64,000 bases of DNA from HXMU1420-13 sp965249965 (GTDB lineage: Bacteria; Bacteroidota; Rhodothermia; Balneolales; Balneolaceae). Positions within the stretch are counted from its first letter, which is position 1; every line of letters begins with the position of its first letter. The DNA lies in contig OZ252262.1 in the NCBI GenBank assembly GCA_965249965.1, forward strand, positions 2,108,001 through 2,172,000, given 5' to 3'. Below, in pieces: positions 9,674 to 18,115 of this stretch. The position numbers and the translations under genes are program-made. The notes under the pieces were generated by a model. The model did no database searches. It had not been told where the DNA came from and saw only the letters and a list, made by a program, of their open reading frames with translations.

Positions 9674-10315
9674 TCAAACGGGTTTTGTGATATAATCTAC
9701 AAAAGCTTCACCTACTTCAGATAAGTACCAAAACTTACCGGATTCATTAGGAATTTCATTTTGAATCTTACCCTTACCATAGAGAACTATATTTTTTGTG
9801 ATTAAATCTTGGGAAAGTGTGATTAAGAAGAGTTTTGGAATCTCCGGAAAGAAGTCCTTTAATGCATAATACAAATCAGAGTGCTCCGAATAATTAGCAA
9901 TACTTGGGTTTTCTTTAACAGCTTTAATTATTCGAATTTGATCTACACTGAATTCCCTTACCCAGTTCATCATTAATGTTGTTAAATCAAAGTCCTGTTT
10001 ACTTGGTAAAGAACTATTTAAGATGATATTTCTAAATGCATCAATTTTCTCTTGTTCATACTCTTCTAGTGCTAGTTTAACACAACGGATAAAAATTGAG
10101 ATAAATCGGTCACTTTCAGTATCTGTTTCTAATTCTGATTTTAGAAGGACCTCAAGCTCATCATTAAGTTGGTTAAGAAAATTACCTCTACGTTGTTCTA
10201 CAAACTCAGGGAGATATTTATCCAGAATAACTGAAATTGGCCCACCTAGAATAGGAATTCCTGCGGTAGCAGCTACTCCCAAGTTCTTTATGGTTTCTTT
10301 AGTCTTTTCCTTCAA
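9674..10315 (-). CDS. Helical protein with hydrophobic N-terminal segment, unknown function
   Basis: A 213-aa protein, mostly helical. Near the N-terminus there is a Gly/Pro-rich hydrophobic stretch (AATAGIPILGGPISVIL), followed by a charged segment EFVEQRRGNFLNQL. This N-terminal pattern recurs in a widespread uncharacterised family found in bacterial accessory regions. The C-terminal part has a winged-helix feel (YGKGKIQNEI...YLSEVGEAFVDYI). It starts with TTG directly after the stop of the HNH gene, with no spacer, and no ATG is available nearby. The hydrophobic segment could be a membrane-active element, but one helix is not enough to claim a pore. Confidence 0.6.
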   Translation of the reverse strand: MKEKTKETIKNLGVAATAGIPILGGPISVILDKYLPEFVEQRRGNFLNQLNDELEVLLKSELETDTESDRFISIFIRCVKLALEEYEQEKIDAFRNIILNSSLPSKQDFDLTTLMMNWVREFSVDQIRIIKAVKENPSIANYSEHSDLYYALKDFFPEIPKLFLITLSQDLITKNIVLYGKGKIQNEIPNESGKFWYLSEVGEAFVDYITKPV

Positions 10316-11035
10316 TTATTTCACCTCTTTCTTATTCTGAACATCAAGCATGATTTCTTTTAGTTCTTCAATTCCTAAAGGTGGATCTGATGTATGTAAC
10401 ATGGCATGGCAATTTGGGCAAACCGGTTCTAAATCTATGGTTGGGTTTACCTTATACGAAGTACGTCTACCAGCCAATTGTTTTTTATGGTGTACATGAA
10501 TAAAACGTTCACCGATTTTTCCATAGGCCTCGCTGAATTTCATTGAACAAACCTGACATCGATATCCATATTTTTTTATACAAGCCTGTCGTGCTTTTGA
10601 ACTCCTTTCATAAGCATTGACAGTTATTTGTTTCTTTGCTCCTTCAATATATTCTTCTTCCTCAATTAGATCTTCAGGATAAATAAATTCTGGTTTAACC
10701 TTTTTTCTAACTGCAAAACTTGGTACAAGATCAAGCCTTCTCTTAGCTTCAATAAGCTCATCATCAGTAAATAGTGGTTTATACTTACTTTGTAAAACAA
10801 CGTTTTCTAGCGATAAATCAGGTCTCCCTGCTTCAATTAAAGATTGAAAACCTTTTTGTTCTGAAGGGTTCTCAAGTTTTTTTGAAAGCATTCTTCTAGC
10901 TGTTTTTAGTCCTCCATTGTTCCGAACAGACCTTAGAAAATAATTACCCCAGTACCCTGTTTCTTTTCCAGCCAGTTGATACATATCTAGCATTTCCTGA
11001 TGTAATTGAAGCTCTAGTTCTTCCATTATTTCCAT
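10316..11035 (-). CDS. HNH endonuclease
   Basis: A 239-aa HNH nuclease, first gene of the minus-strand trio. The C-terminal half has the complete HNH fold: CQVC, then FIHVHHKKQLA (catalytic His pair), then LEPVCPNCHAMLH with the second Cys pair and final His. The N-terminal half (about 10-70; YWGNYFLRSVRNNGGLKTARRML) is a conserved helical module seen in front of HNH domains in other bacterial proteins, probably for target binding. The ATG at 11035 is clear. Spacing to the next gene is zero bases. It could be a restriction-type nuclease or the effector of an unnamed three-gene system. Confidence 0.8.
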   Translation of the reverse strand: MEIMEELELQLHQEMLDMYQLAGKETGYWGNYFLRSVRNNGGLKTARRMLSKKLENPSEQKGFQSLIEAGRPDLSLENVVLQSKYKPLFTDDELIEAKRRLDLVPSFAVRKKVKPEFIYPEDLIEEEEYIEGAKKQITVNAYERSSKARQACIKKYGYRCQVCSMKFSEAYGKIGERFIHVHHKKQLAGRRTSYKVNPTIDLEPVCPNCHAMLHTSDPPLGIEELKEIMLDVQNKKEVK

Positions 11036-11100
11036 GTTACTTATTGTGGGTAGTATTCTATACTGATCACACTAATATCAAGAAAGTTCATATCGCTTAT

Positions 11101-12213
11101 TTACTCAACTTTAATTAATTGTTTGAGCGTATGTTTTACCGGATCTAATCTCTCGGCATGTTCCATAGCCCATGAACTCCATATTTTGATATTAGTTTTC
11201 TGCTTGTCGTTTAATTCTAACTCTTTACTTCTTAGATTAACTTCAGTAATAAAATCATAGACATATTGTGATTTTGTAAATAAACTAGATAGTTCTTCTA
11301 ATTCTTCTCTTTTTGAGATTTCAATTGTCTTCTCTCTTTCAATTCGTTCTCGTTCAATTCTTTTTAACTCATTTATTTTCTCAAGTTCAGCTTCTTTGAT
11401 CTTTTGTTGCTTTGATTCATTGAATATTGTCAAAACAGTTGGCAAGAATTCATCAATACGATCTTCAATTTTTGCCTTACTTGTATCATTTATAGATTTT
11501 CGTGTGGATGAATAAAAGTCTCCACTTATTAATAGTTTGAGTTTATCAGTGGTGTATCTTTCATATTCATACTCCTGCCAGCTGAATTTTGGTTTATCTA
11601 TTTTGTGCTTTATTTGCTTGCCTTCTTCTTGAATGAAAATAAAGGCTTTATTTCCTTCATCTGAAATACAGTTTTCTGTATTGCCATACTTTACAAGAGG
11701 GATTGTCTCGAAACCTTGTCTGATACACTCTTTAAGAATAGCGTCGTAAATTCTAAAAGCTCGTTTTAGATTTTTTTTAGTCACTAAAAGTCGAAGTAAG
11801 CCTTGTTCATTAACTCTGATTCGACCATAATCATCAGTAATCCACCTAATATTTTCATTATTGTGGATATACTCTTGAGTTTTGGCAATTAAGGTGTGTG
11901 GATTTCTAAGATGATCTTTAACAACAATACTTTTATATCCTCTAGGTAAATCTTTATTAAGGGAATCAACCTTCAAACCTCCAAGATTGAGAACAAATTG
12001 TTTAGTTTCAGATTCTGGAAGGGGATGTTTAGTGACTTTTAATCCGTGACGAAGTTTAGACCAATAACCTGATTCAGGACGAGGAATATTTAATTCAATG
12101 CAAACCTTTGTTAACTGATATACATTAATTCCATATTCTAATGACAATTTATTCATTGGAACCTTCCAAACCTTTTCATAAAGTTCCTTTCTTAAGAAAG
12201 TAATTGATTTCAT
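11101..12213 (-). CDS. Conserved protein with N-terminal HTH-like segment and coiled coil
   Basis: About 370 aa. The N-terminus (LRKELYEKVWKVPMNKLSLEYG, then VCIELNIPRPESGYWSKL; first residues about 5-50) matches a widespread uncharacterised bacterial family in which the segment looks like a helix-turn-helix. The middle is mixed alpha/beta. Residues about 265-320 are a highly charged coiled coil (repeated ERIEREK-type heptads). ATG 12213 puts the conserved segment close to the N-terminus; an upstream TTG at 12246 would add 11 residues. It is divergent from the gene at 12257. Role unknown; DNA binding is plausible. Confidence 0.65.
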   Translation of the reverse strand: MKSITFLRKELYEKVWKVPMNKLSLEYGINVYQLTKVCIELNIPRPESGYWSKLRHGLKVTKHPLPESETKQFVLNLGGLKVDSLNKDLPRGYKSIVVKDHLRNPHTLIAKTQEYIHNNENIRWITDDYGRIRVNEQGLLRLLVTKKNLKRAFRIYDAILKECIRQGFETIPLVKYGNTENCISDEGNKAFIFIQEEGKQIKHKIDKPKFSWQEYEYERYTTDKLKLLISGDFYSSTRKSINDTSKAKIEDRIDEFLPTVLTIFNESKQQKIKEAELEKINELKRIERERIEREKTIEISKREELEELSSLFTKSQYVYDFITEVNLRSKELELNDKQKTNIKIWSSWAMEHAERLDPVKHTLKQLIKVE

Positions 12214-12256
12214 TGGCAATCCGTTTATTTTTGTTCTCGTATTCAAAAAAAGAAAA

Positions 12257-12847
12257 ATGAAGAAAGAACAAACCCTAACAGTTCTTAAGCTATTAAAAAT
12301 GGCAGGTTATGGTTTTAATACTAACCTGAGCGTCTCTTACAATATTGATGGTAAAGAGATAAAAAATTTTATGAAATTTGGTAGAGAAAACGAATATGAA
12401 TTTTCTGAAGATGAGTTATTTGATATCTATTACATAATTCATCAACTCCAAATACAAAAGTCGAACTATAAAAAAGCAATCCTTTATCTATTAAGGTCAA
12501 TTAAATACCAACCAGATAATGAAGTTCTTAGAGGAAGGTATTTAAATTTATTTCTGAGTTATATCTCATCAATTCGATTTAAAATTAAAGATGAATTGAG
12601 AATTGAAATATTCAAGGAGTTCCTGAGATTTAAAGAATATTCCAAAATGGTTTGGGGTGGTGAAAGCAATATTAATAATTACTCAGAGAAGATAATTAAA
12701 GAACTTGATTGTGAAATGGTTGAACAATCCACAAAAGAGATTGAAGACTTTATAAATGATTGGATTGATATTAATCAAAGATATAGACCAGATGAACAGG
12801 CATTGGATTATGCAAGTCAATTGATTTATAAATTAATTAAGATTTAG
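12257..12847 (+). CDS. Helical protein, unknown function
   Basis: A 196-aa soluble protein, predicted almost entirely helical. One pair of helices (LQIQKSNYKKAILYLLRSIKYQPDN) looks like a single TPR unit, but further repeats are too weak to count. Codon use is very AT-rich (15 G/C of 60 at 12421-12480), like its neighbours. It starts about 43 nt from the likely start of the divergent minus-strand gene, so both may share a control region. No family is recognised. Confidence 0.5.
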   Translation: MKKEQTLTVLKLLKMAGYGFNTNLSVSYNIDGKEIKNFMKFGRENEYEFSEDELFDIYYIIHQLQIQKSNYKKAILYLLRSIKYQPDNEVLRGRYLNLFLSYISSIRFKIKDELRIEIFKEFLRFKEYSKMVWGGESNINNYSEKIIKELDCEMVEQSTKEIEDFINDWIDINQRYRPDEQALDYASQLIYKLIKI

Positions 12848-12885
12848 TCTATTGCTTTTATTTGGTTTAATACCCCTTAAACAAT

Positions 12886-12915
12886 ACATTTCTATAATTA
12901 AGAGGATAGAAATGT
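12886..12915. promoter_or_regulatory. Perfect 10-bp inverted repeat before the ECF-like module
   Basis: ACATTTCTAT and ATAGAAATGT are exact reverse complements separated by 10 bases; two A-T pairs and one T-G pair could extend the arms to 13. It lies 39 nt after one gene and 57 nt before the membrane-protein gene at 12972. No T-run follows, so it is more likely an operator or RNA hairpin than an intrinsic terminator. Confidence 0.5.
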
Positions 12916-12971
12916 GTTAAATACAAAATTGAAATACCTCAAATAAGAACAGTCTAATAAATAGAACTGAT

Positions 12972-13628
12972 ATGATTGAAGCACAAAGACAAGTTCCAGT
13001 AAAACGGTCAACACTATACTACATAATCTGGACTGTTATATTTGGAACAACATTAGGTATTGGAGGTGGTTTCTTTGAAGCAATTAGTATTTCATTTTTA
13101 AATATAACAGCAGCGAGTTTCCTTGTTGCGATAATAATTACATTAAATAAATTAGTTGTAAGTAGAAAATTTTCTGTGACATTTATGTATTTAATAACTG
13201 GAACTATTGCGATTTTTACTCCATATTTAGGTCCACCCTCAGTTTTTAAACCTTTATTCTTTTTAGCTGGTTTATCTTTTGATGCTGCTACTTTGTTTAG
13301 AACTGACAATATAAAATTGTGGAATATTTTATTTGGTCATTTTGTAGTTACAGTTGTCGGTTTTTTCCTCTTCTGGGTCAATCTTAGTATCATGATACCA
13401 GATAGTTCAGAAGCGGTAATACCTCTACTTTTAGCAGCGGCTCCTTTTCATTTCTTGGTTTCAATTATTTTAGGGACTTTAATTTTTAAATTGATACCTC
13501 CTATGAATCCACCCAAATATGTTCAAAATATCAAAAATTCAATGAGCATAAAGGGAAAAAAAGATAGTCTTAAGAGTATCGATAAGTCTGATAATGAAAA
13601 AAATGATAAGAATGGATCAAAACGTTAA
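12972..13628 (+). CDS. Membrane protein, putative ECF transporter substrate-binding (S) component
   Basis: A 218-aa integral membrane protein with about five to six hydrophobic segments (from residue 17 to about 172) and a charged 45-residue cytoplasmic tail rich in Lys, Asp and Ser. The size, the Gly-rich first helix (TTLGIGGGFF) and a GPPSVFKPLFFLAGLSFDAA segment resemble ECF S components, which bind the vitamin or metal. The case rests mainly on the next two genes: a double ATPase and an EcfT-like protein. The substrate cannot be inferred. The tail is longer than usual for S components. Confidence 0.55.
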   Translation: MIEAQRQVPVKRSTLYYIIWTVIFGTTLGIGGGFFEAISISFLNITAASFLVAIIITLNKLVVSRKFSVTFMYLITGTIAIFTPYLGPPSVFKPLFFLAGLSFDAATLFRTDNIKLWNILFGHFVVTVVGFFLFWVNLSIMIPDSSEAVIPLLLAAAPFHFLVSIILGTLIFKLIPPMNPPKYVQNIKNSMSIKGKKDSLKSIDKSDNEKNDKNGSKR

Positions 13629-13649
13629 TTAGATTTATCAACGACTATT

Positions 13650-15155
13650 TTGAGTATCAGTAAATATATTTTTGGCGGTAGCAAGGTTCATTTAGTTAGT
13701 GGTAAGGAATACACTATATCAGGGGAATTAGATCTGCAAAAGTCTGGTCTTAGTTTATTAATTGGAAAAAATGGATCAGGTAAAACACTAACGTTAGCAT
13801 CAATCTCACACAATGAAGGTGTGCCAGCTTTTAAAAAGATTGAAAGTGTTAACTCGATAATCAAATCGAACGGATTATCGATTAATGATGTGGCTATTGT
13901 TCGTCAAGCACCTATAGAAAATTTTACTTCAAATACTGGGACTAGTGAGTTCAGGTCCGTTTTTTGGAATAGTACTTATAGTATAGAAGAATTTGAGAAC
14001 TTGCTTATTAAACTGTTTAACAATGGATTAGATATAAAAATAGCAAGTAGTGATGTAAATAAAATGAGTACGGGTGAAAGACAGTTATTGTCTATATGTA
14101 TCTCACTTCTTAGTGGTGCAAATTTACTTTTGATGGATGAACCATTTTCACATTTGAGTCGGAACTATACTACAAAAATTTTAAAACTGATTAAGGAAAA
14201 TACTAGTGATAGATACTTTTTAATAACAACTCATTTGAATTCAAATGAAGTAGATATATTAGAAAATGAAATAAACCTGAAACACAATATAGTTCGGAAC
14301 AATGATGTATTTAATATCAATCAAGCTAGAGAGAAGAAAAGAATAATTGAAATTAAAGTAGATAAAGAATTAACATCAGATTTATTTATTGATTTTAAAT
14401 CATATGAACAAGAGGCTCGGTGGAGTGAAAATTTCGATAATATCCCTCAGAATTCAATTAGATGCATTACGGGTTTGGGGGAACAATTATTTGAAAATAA
14501 TATTAGTTATTTGATAAAGTCCAAAAGCGGAAGCGTCTTAACCCAATCTAGTAACTTTAACATTTGTAGAGGTATTAATATTATTTACGGGGACAATGGT
14601 TCTGGTAAAACTCTTTCACTACGTTTCTTGAATTCTCAAATTGTTAAGAAAGGATATTTGCCGAAATCAATATGGCTAGAGACAAATGAAATTTCACTTA
14701 ACAAAGCCTATCTAATGAAAGTTGGCTTACCAAATAAATGCACCTTAAAAACATTACAAACACAAGGACTTTCATATCTATTAAACGCTGAGATTGATCA
14801 GACAACAGTGTTTCAATCTGTTGGCAAAGAACTCAAACAATATATGACTGATGAAGAATTTGCATCAAGTATTGATTGGTTAGGAAGATTTGAAATAGAT
14901 GTAGAAGATGACATTTCTGATTTATCATACGGCCAACAAAAAATGGTATCATTGGCTAAAATACCATCAAAAATGAGTCTTGTACTTCTTGATGAGCCAT
15001 ATGCAAATCTTTCTGAACTCTATGCTAAAGAACTCTCAAAATACATCTTGAACAAAATTGACAGTCAGTCATGGGATACTATAGTTTTAGCATCAAATAA
15101 GCCACAACTTACAATACCATTTCTTGGACTTCACTTATTTGATTTTACTATATGA
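13650..15155 (+). CDS. Double ABC ATPase, ECF-type (EcfA-A' fusion)
   Basis: Two nucleotide-binding domains in one 501-aa chain. The first has Walker A GKNGSGKT (39-46), signature MSTGERQ and Walker B LLLMDEP (D163). The second has Walker A GDNGSGKT (from G314), signature LSYGQQK and Walker B LVLLDEP (D448). There is no transmembrane part. Single-chain double ATPases of this size energise ECF transporters such as YkoD. The start is TTG 13650, 21 nt after the previous stop; no ATG is available before the Walker motif. The stop overlaps the next start by 4 nt. An ABC-F or defence ATPase reading is less likely because the flanking genes are membrane proteins. Confidence 0.7.
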   Translation: MSISKYIFGGSKVHLVSGKEYTISGELDLQKSGLSLLIGKNGSGKTLTLASISHNEGVPAFKKIESVNSIIKSNGLSINDVAIVRQAPIENFTSNTGTSEFRSVFWNSTYSIEEFENLLIKLFNNGLDIKIASSDVNKMSTGERQLLSICISLLSGANLLLMDEPFSHLSRNYTTKILKLIKENTSDRYFLITTHLNSNEVDILENEINLKHNIVRNNDVFNINQAREKKRIIEIKVDKELTSDLFIDFKSYEQEARWSENFDNIPQNSIRCITGLGEQLFENNISYLIKSKSGSVLTQSSNFNICRGINIIYGDNGSGKTLSLRFLNSQIVKKGYLPKSIWLETNEISLNKAYLMKVGLPNKCTLKTLQTQGLSYLLNAEIDQTTVFQSVGKELKQYMTDEEFASSIDWLGRFEIDVEDDISDLSYGQQKMVSLAKIPSKMSLVLLDEPYANLSELYAKELSKYILNKIDSQSWDTIVLASNKPQLTIPFLGLHLFDFTI

Positions 15156-16039
15156 TATCCACAATACAAGACATATCGAAGAGTATTTTGGATGGAACGA
15201 TTGAGAATTCCAATAGTTTCGGAAACTTATCAAACCCATTAATTAAATCTTTTTTAGTTTTAGTCCCTTTATCAATTGGAGGTTCTTTATTAACTATAAA
15301 CGCTATTGAGTGGTTTAGTAAAAGTCAATTTATCGTTACAAATGAAATACCAAATAGTATATCAGATGATATATTAGGTTATTTAACTTTACTTTTAACA
15401 TCAATATTACTTAGTCAAAAAACTGACTTTAGATTAGATTTTAGGATTAAATTTAGTATTTGGTTATTTCTAATCTTTACAGTTATCATCGTAATAATCT
15501 TTTCGTTAAATCAGAACATAGTGGCTTTTTTTTCTAGTCTTGATTACCCAATATGGATAGGCTTTTTGGGGAGATATGTTGATTACTTTGATATACTTGT
15601 TCTCGGTTATTTTATAGCTTCCATCAATGGTATTAGAAGTATTAGCTCAAATGAGGCAATTTACTTAAGTAGATTCCTATACTTTAAAAAATTTAGTCTG
15701 GTTTACATTACAGCAATAATTGTATTTTATTTGACAAAAAAGTCGTTCCCAGAATACATAATAAGTTCTTTCAATCATTCTAAGGCTAATTATTACATAT
15801 TGCGAAGACGTAAAGGCTTATTTCTTTCTTTTTTAGAGTCTTTTAAATTATTTCTTCAGAATTTTCTCAAAAAGATGGATAGTATTGCTGGTTTAACAGA
15901 ATCATTGTTGGTCGAAAGAGGCTATTTTGCTATTAAGCTTAGAAATAAATACATCATTAAAACAAATAATGAAGACATTTTTGCTCTTTCCTTCATATTC
16001 ACGTTTTCTATTGTATTGCTGATGTTAATCTTTAACTAA
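15152..16039 (+). CDS. Putative ECF transporter transmembrane (T) component
   Basis: A 295-aa membrane protein with about five hydrophobic segments and a basic coupling-helix region near the C-terminus. The segment AGLTESLLVERGYF resembles the Ala-Arg-Gly motif of EcfT proteins (consensus near LEARGF), which docks onto the ATPase; here it is ERG rather than ARG. It starts with ATG overlapping the ATPase stop by 4 nt. With the S-like protein and double ATPase it completes a three-subunit ECF-type set. The protein is divergent from textbook EcfT, so an unassigned membrane partner of the ATPase remains possible. Confidence 0.55.
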   Translation: MISTIQDISKSILDGTIENSNSFGNLSNPLIKSFLVLVPLSIGGSLLTINAIEWFSKSQFIVTNEIPNSISDDILGYLTLLLTSILLSQKTDFRLDFRIKFSIWLFLIFTVIIVIIFSLNQNIVAFFSSLDYPIWIGFLGRYVDYFDILVLGYFIASINGIRSISSNEAIYLSRFLYFKKFSLVYITAIIVFYLTKKSFPEYIISSFNHSKANYYILRRRKGLFLSFLESFKLFLQNFLKKMDSIAGLTESLLVERGYFAIKLRNKYIIKTNNEDIFALSFIFTFSIVLLMLIFN

Positions 16040-16060
16040 TTCTTTAGCTATTAATTTTTA

Positions 16061-16375
16061 TTAAAAACTCAAAACCTTTGTTACCCAAGCCCGACTTACC
16101 CCAAACTTTCTAGCTAATTCAGCACGGCTTTTAACCTTACCTGAATCAAGAAGTCTTCTGTATTTCTCTGCCTGTTTTTCTCGTGAAAGCTTCTTCATTT
16201 TTCGTATCAGGTGCTTATCAGAGTTAACATAAATAAGGGGTGTTAACCGAAAGTTCGCATCTTTCAAAAAGGGGTAGTTTTGGGTCATTTTGGGGAGGTC
16301 TATTGTGAACCTTTGCTCTCTTGAATCGTCCAGCACGGTCTCTACGTGCCATATTACACTAAAATAAGTTCGCAC
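16061..16375 (-). CDS. Small HTH protein, copy 1
   Basis: A 104-aa protein whose last 40 residues form a recombinase/Trp-repressor-type helix-turn-helix (SRAELARKFGVSRAWVTKVL). The N-terminal part (WHVETVLDD, KMTQNYPFLKD) has no named domain. Start is GTG 16375. A relative lies at 20414-20734 on the same strand with the same layout, and both have the 15-mer GCTCCCCGRTTCAGG five bases before the start codon. No catalytic residues are visible, so this is not a full recombinase. It may be a regulator, or the gene of a small repeated element. Confidence 0.55.
   Translation of the reverse strand: MRTYFSVIWHVETVLDDSREQRFTIDLPKMTQNYPFLKDANFRLTPLIYVNSDKHLIRKMKKLSREKQAEKYRRLLDSGKVKSRAELARKFGVSRAWVTKVLSF
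16221..16291 (-). repeat. 71-nt core identical to 20580-20650
   Basis: This block inside the small HTH gene is base-for-base identical to 20580-20650, although the sequence on both sides differs clearly between the copies. It contains two GTTAAC palindromes 13 bases apart near its lower-coordinate end. Confidence 0.85.
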
Positions 16376-16380
16376 TTTGT

Positions 16381-16395
16381 CCTGAATCGGGGAGC
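16381..16395 (-). promoter_or_regulatory. Conserved 15-mer before HTH gene copy 1
   Basis: On the coding strand GCTCCCCGATTCAGG ends five bases before the GTG start. The same element, with one change, precedes copy 2 at the same distance. Confidence 0.5.
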
Positions 16396-16400
16396 AAAAG

Positions 16401-16432
16401 CCTCAAGTCTTAATTGATTTGAGGTTTTTTTT
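16401..16432 (+). terminator. Intrinsic terminator-like hairpin
   Basis: CCTCAA and TTGAGG pair around a 12-base loop (16401-16424) and are followed by eight T. The orientation suits plus-strand transcription coming from the ECF-like operon through the antisense of the HTH gene. Confidence 0.5.
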
Positions 16433-16448
16433 ATTTCTGGATTACTAT

Positions 16449-16787
16449 TTAATTAGATTGATTGAATTCTAAAGCTTTCTCCACCCAGAAATCAAGGTCT
16501 TCGTCATGGTCAAAACCTTCGGGGGCGATAAAAAGAAACCCTCGTTTAACCTTTCCAGTGAAATTCATTTCCTGACTTCCTTTAGTAAAAACCAATTGAT
16601 CATGATTTGCTTTACCAACCCTGACCATTAAACGATCCATCTTGGTTTTTTTGTCGATATCAAGTCCCATGCACATTTTATCATTGACCATAAAAATGAG
16701 CCCGCCCATCATCTTTTTTTCATCGGTGATGATGTCAGAACCTAAACGGTCTCGAATTCTATCCGCCAGATGTTCACTATAAGCCAT
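16449..16787 (-). CDS. TfoX N-terminal domain protein
   Basis: A 112-aa single-domain protein of the TfoX/Sxy N-terminal family. Family features are KMMGGLIFMVNDKMCMGL near residues 25-42, a central LMVRVG strand and a C-terminal KGFLFI-like segment followed by an amphipathic helix (DFWVEKALEFNQ). Stand-alone copies lack the C-terminal domain of competence regulators and have no proven role in most bacteria. It lies three bases after the DoxX-like gene and is probably co-transcribed with it. Confidence 0.8.
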   Translation of the reverse strand: MAYSEHLADRIRDRLGSDIITDEKKMMGGLIFMVNDKMCMGLDIDKKTKMDRLMVRVGKANHDQLVFTKGSQEMNFTGKVKRGFLFIAPEGFDHDEDLDFWVEKALEFNQSN

Positions 16788-16790
16788 GAT

Positions 16791-17123
16791 TTATCTCTGT
16801 TTTAGTTTTAATAAGAATAAAATGAGTGTAATTGGTAGAAGAGAAAATAACCCAAAAGCAATGTCTCCAGCGAAAAATATCATGATAGAGGATACACCAA
16901 ACGTTAAGGCTAAGATGTAAGCTCCCGTTTTACATGTTTTAGGAATGATAAAAAGTATAGCACTGATCAACTGAAATGAGCCGAATAAAATCAACATAGT
17001 TTCATTCAGCCCCATTTTAGCAAAGAATGCCACTTCCTCTGGCAATAGCATAACCTTGGTGCTACCAGCAGCGATTCCTAAGGCTGTAATGATTGCAATA
17101 AGTACTATTCTTAATATTTTCAT
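16791..17123 (-). CDS. DoxX-like small membrane protein
   Basis: A 110-aa protein with four predicted membrane helices (about 5-20, 42-58, 66-84, 88-105). The layout, including the conserved-looking KMGLNETMLILFGSFQLISAILF segment after the first helix, resembles the DoxX/DoxD-like family, whose members are often near redox or stress genes. The basic C-terminus LKLKQR is cytoplasmic by the positive-inside rule. First gene of a two-gene unit with the TfoX-N gene. Function is not known. Confidence 0.65.
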   Translation of the reverse strand: MKILRIVLIAIITALGIAAGSTKVMLLPEEVAFFAKMGLNETMLILFGSFQLISAILFIIPKTCKTGAYILALTFGVSSIMIFFAGDIAFGLFSLLPITLILFLLKLKQR

Positions 17124-17215
17124 TCTATATGATCAGCATTTTTAATTGTCCTATTTTCTGGAGATTTGCTGTTTATCAGTATAAAAAAATGATTATTCCG
17201 GAAAAGGTCATCAAT

Positions 17216-17728
17216 TTAATTTTTTATGGCAGTACCAGTCTCAACGAAGCTTTTGATTGATGCTAGTGCTCTTAGTCTATTCTTCTTCAGGTCCATCTTG
17301 ATCAATGGGTTCATCAACCTTCCCAGTATGTTCTTTGGGCGGTGATAGAAAGTAAAAACAAACTCTGTTTTATTTGGTGCAACCTCTTTGAGTTCGATTT
17401 TTCCTCCAACATCATCTAACATCTTATCCATGCCAAAACTGTCTTCGTAAATTTTAAAGGTAATGCTCTTACCATCTTCCTGGTGGGTACGCACTTCCTG
17501 ATACCAACCTTGTCGCTTCTCATTAAATTTAGCGTATACCTTTCTCTTGGAACCGGCACCCTCTGATATCTGATCGGGTAATAATTCAACTTCCACCTTT
17601 TGAACAGGAGGGCCCCAGAGCTCCATTTTCATGGAGTCATGGATAAGTGGCCACAGATTCGAAATAGGCTTGTCAATAAGGATGGAATCCTGCCCCTGAA
17701 TCTTGGGTGGTTGTTTAAAATCATTCAT
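17216..17728 (-). CDS. SRPBCC (START-like) family protein
   Basis: About 170 aa. The pattern SILIDKPISNLWPLIHDSMKMELW near the N-terminus, a central EGAGSKRKVYAKF strand and a long C-terminal helix (LMNPLIKMDLKKNRLRALASIKSFVE) are typical of the polyketide-cyclase/SRPBCC fold, a hydrophobic-ligand pocket. ATG 17728 is chosen: it lies two bases after the stop of the upstream gene, while an earlier TTG/ATG would overlap that gene by 87 bases. It is the second gene of the unit controlled from the HxlR intergenic region. Ligand unknown. Confidence 0.75.
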   Translation of the reverse strand: MNDFKQPPKIQGQDSILIDKPISNLWPLIHDSMKMELWGPPVQKVEVELLPDQISEGAGSKRKVYAKFNEKRQGWYQEVRTHQEDGKSITFKIYEDSFGMDKMLDDVGGKIELKEVAPNKTEFVFTFYHRPKNILGRLMNPLIKMDLKKNRLRALASIKSFVETGTAIKN

Positions 17729-17729
17729 C

Positions 17730-18095
17730 TTATTTCGATTCTTTTCTGAATTCTTCAGCATCATAATACACCTTGATGCTTTTGATCTTTCCGTTCTCTG
17801 TTTCGTACCATTCACTCATATCCAGGGTAATTGTTTTGCCAGTTGGCATGGCTACATCTATTTCCACCTGGGTGATAACGTAATTATCAACTTCCATGGC
17901 TTTTATCATTTTAGCCCCTCTTACCATCGACATAAATCCTTCGTTTAGTTCGATAAAGGCATCTCGTCCGCTGACTTGTGCAGCCGGACCATCAAAGGTG
18001 ATGTCATCTGTGATGAATTCTTTCCATGAGTCTGTTCCGGAAGCCATTCCGCCTCCGAATCCTTCGTGTACAATATGCATTGGTGATTTTTTCAT
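17730..18095 (-). CDS. NTF2/SnoaL-like protein
   Basis: A 121-aa single-domain protein. The order SWKEFITDDITFDGPAAQVSGRDAFIELNEGF, then ITQVEIDVAMPTGKTITLDMSEWYETENGKI, then IKVYYDAEEF matches the SnoaL-like NTF2 fold. It is closely similar to the protein at 19081-19455 (shared FTGPAAKAVGK/FDGPAAQVSGR and YDA-EFRKE segments), so the two are paralogues. Its promoter must lie in the 98-base gap shared with the divergent hxlR gene, which holds two operator-like palindromes. Probably a small-molecule enzyme or ligand binder. Confidence 0.8.
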   Translation of the reverse strand: MKKSPMHIVHEGFGGGMASGTDSWKEFITDDITFDGPAAQVSGRDAFIELNEGFMSMVRGAKMIKAMEVDNYVITQVEIDVAMPTGKTITLDMSEWYETENGKIKSIKVYYDAEEFRKESK

Positions 18096-18115
18096 TATTC
18101 TTTATGTTATGATAT

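Noticed and set aside
10023..10340. Plus-strand frame of 105 codons
   Set aside because: Antisense to a better supported minus-strand gene that is coupled to its neighbours; its Ser-rich translation looks like a shadow.
12848..12971. Riboswitch before the ECF-like genes
   Set aside because: There is a perfect inverted repeat, but no conserved core of a thiamine, cobalamin, folate or other known class could be recognised in the 124 bases.
16061..16375. Serine recombinase gene
   Set aside because: Only the C-terminal HTH resembles recombinases; there is no catalytic Ser domain in this 104-aa protein.
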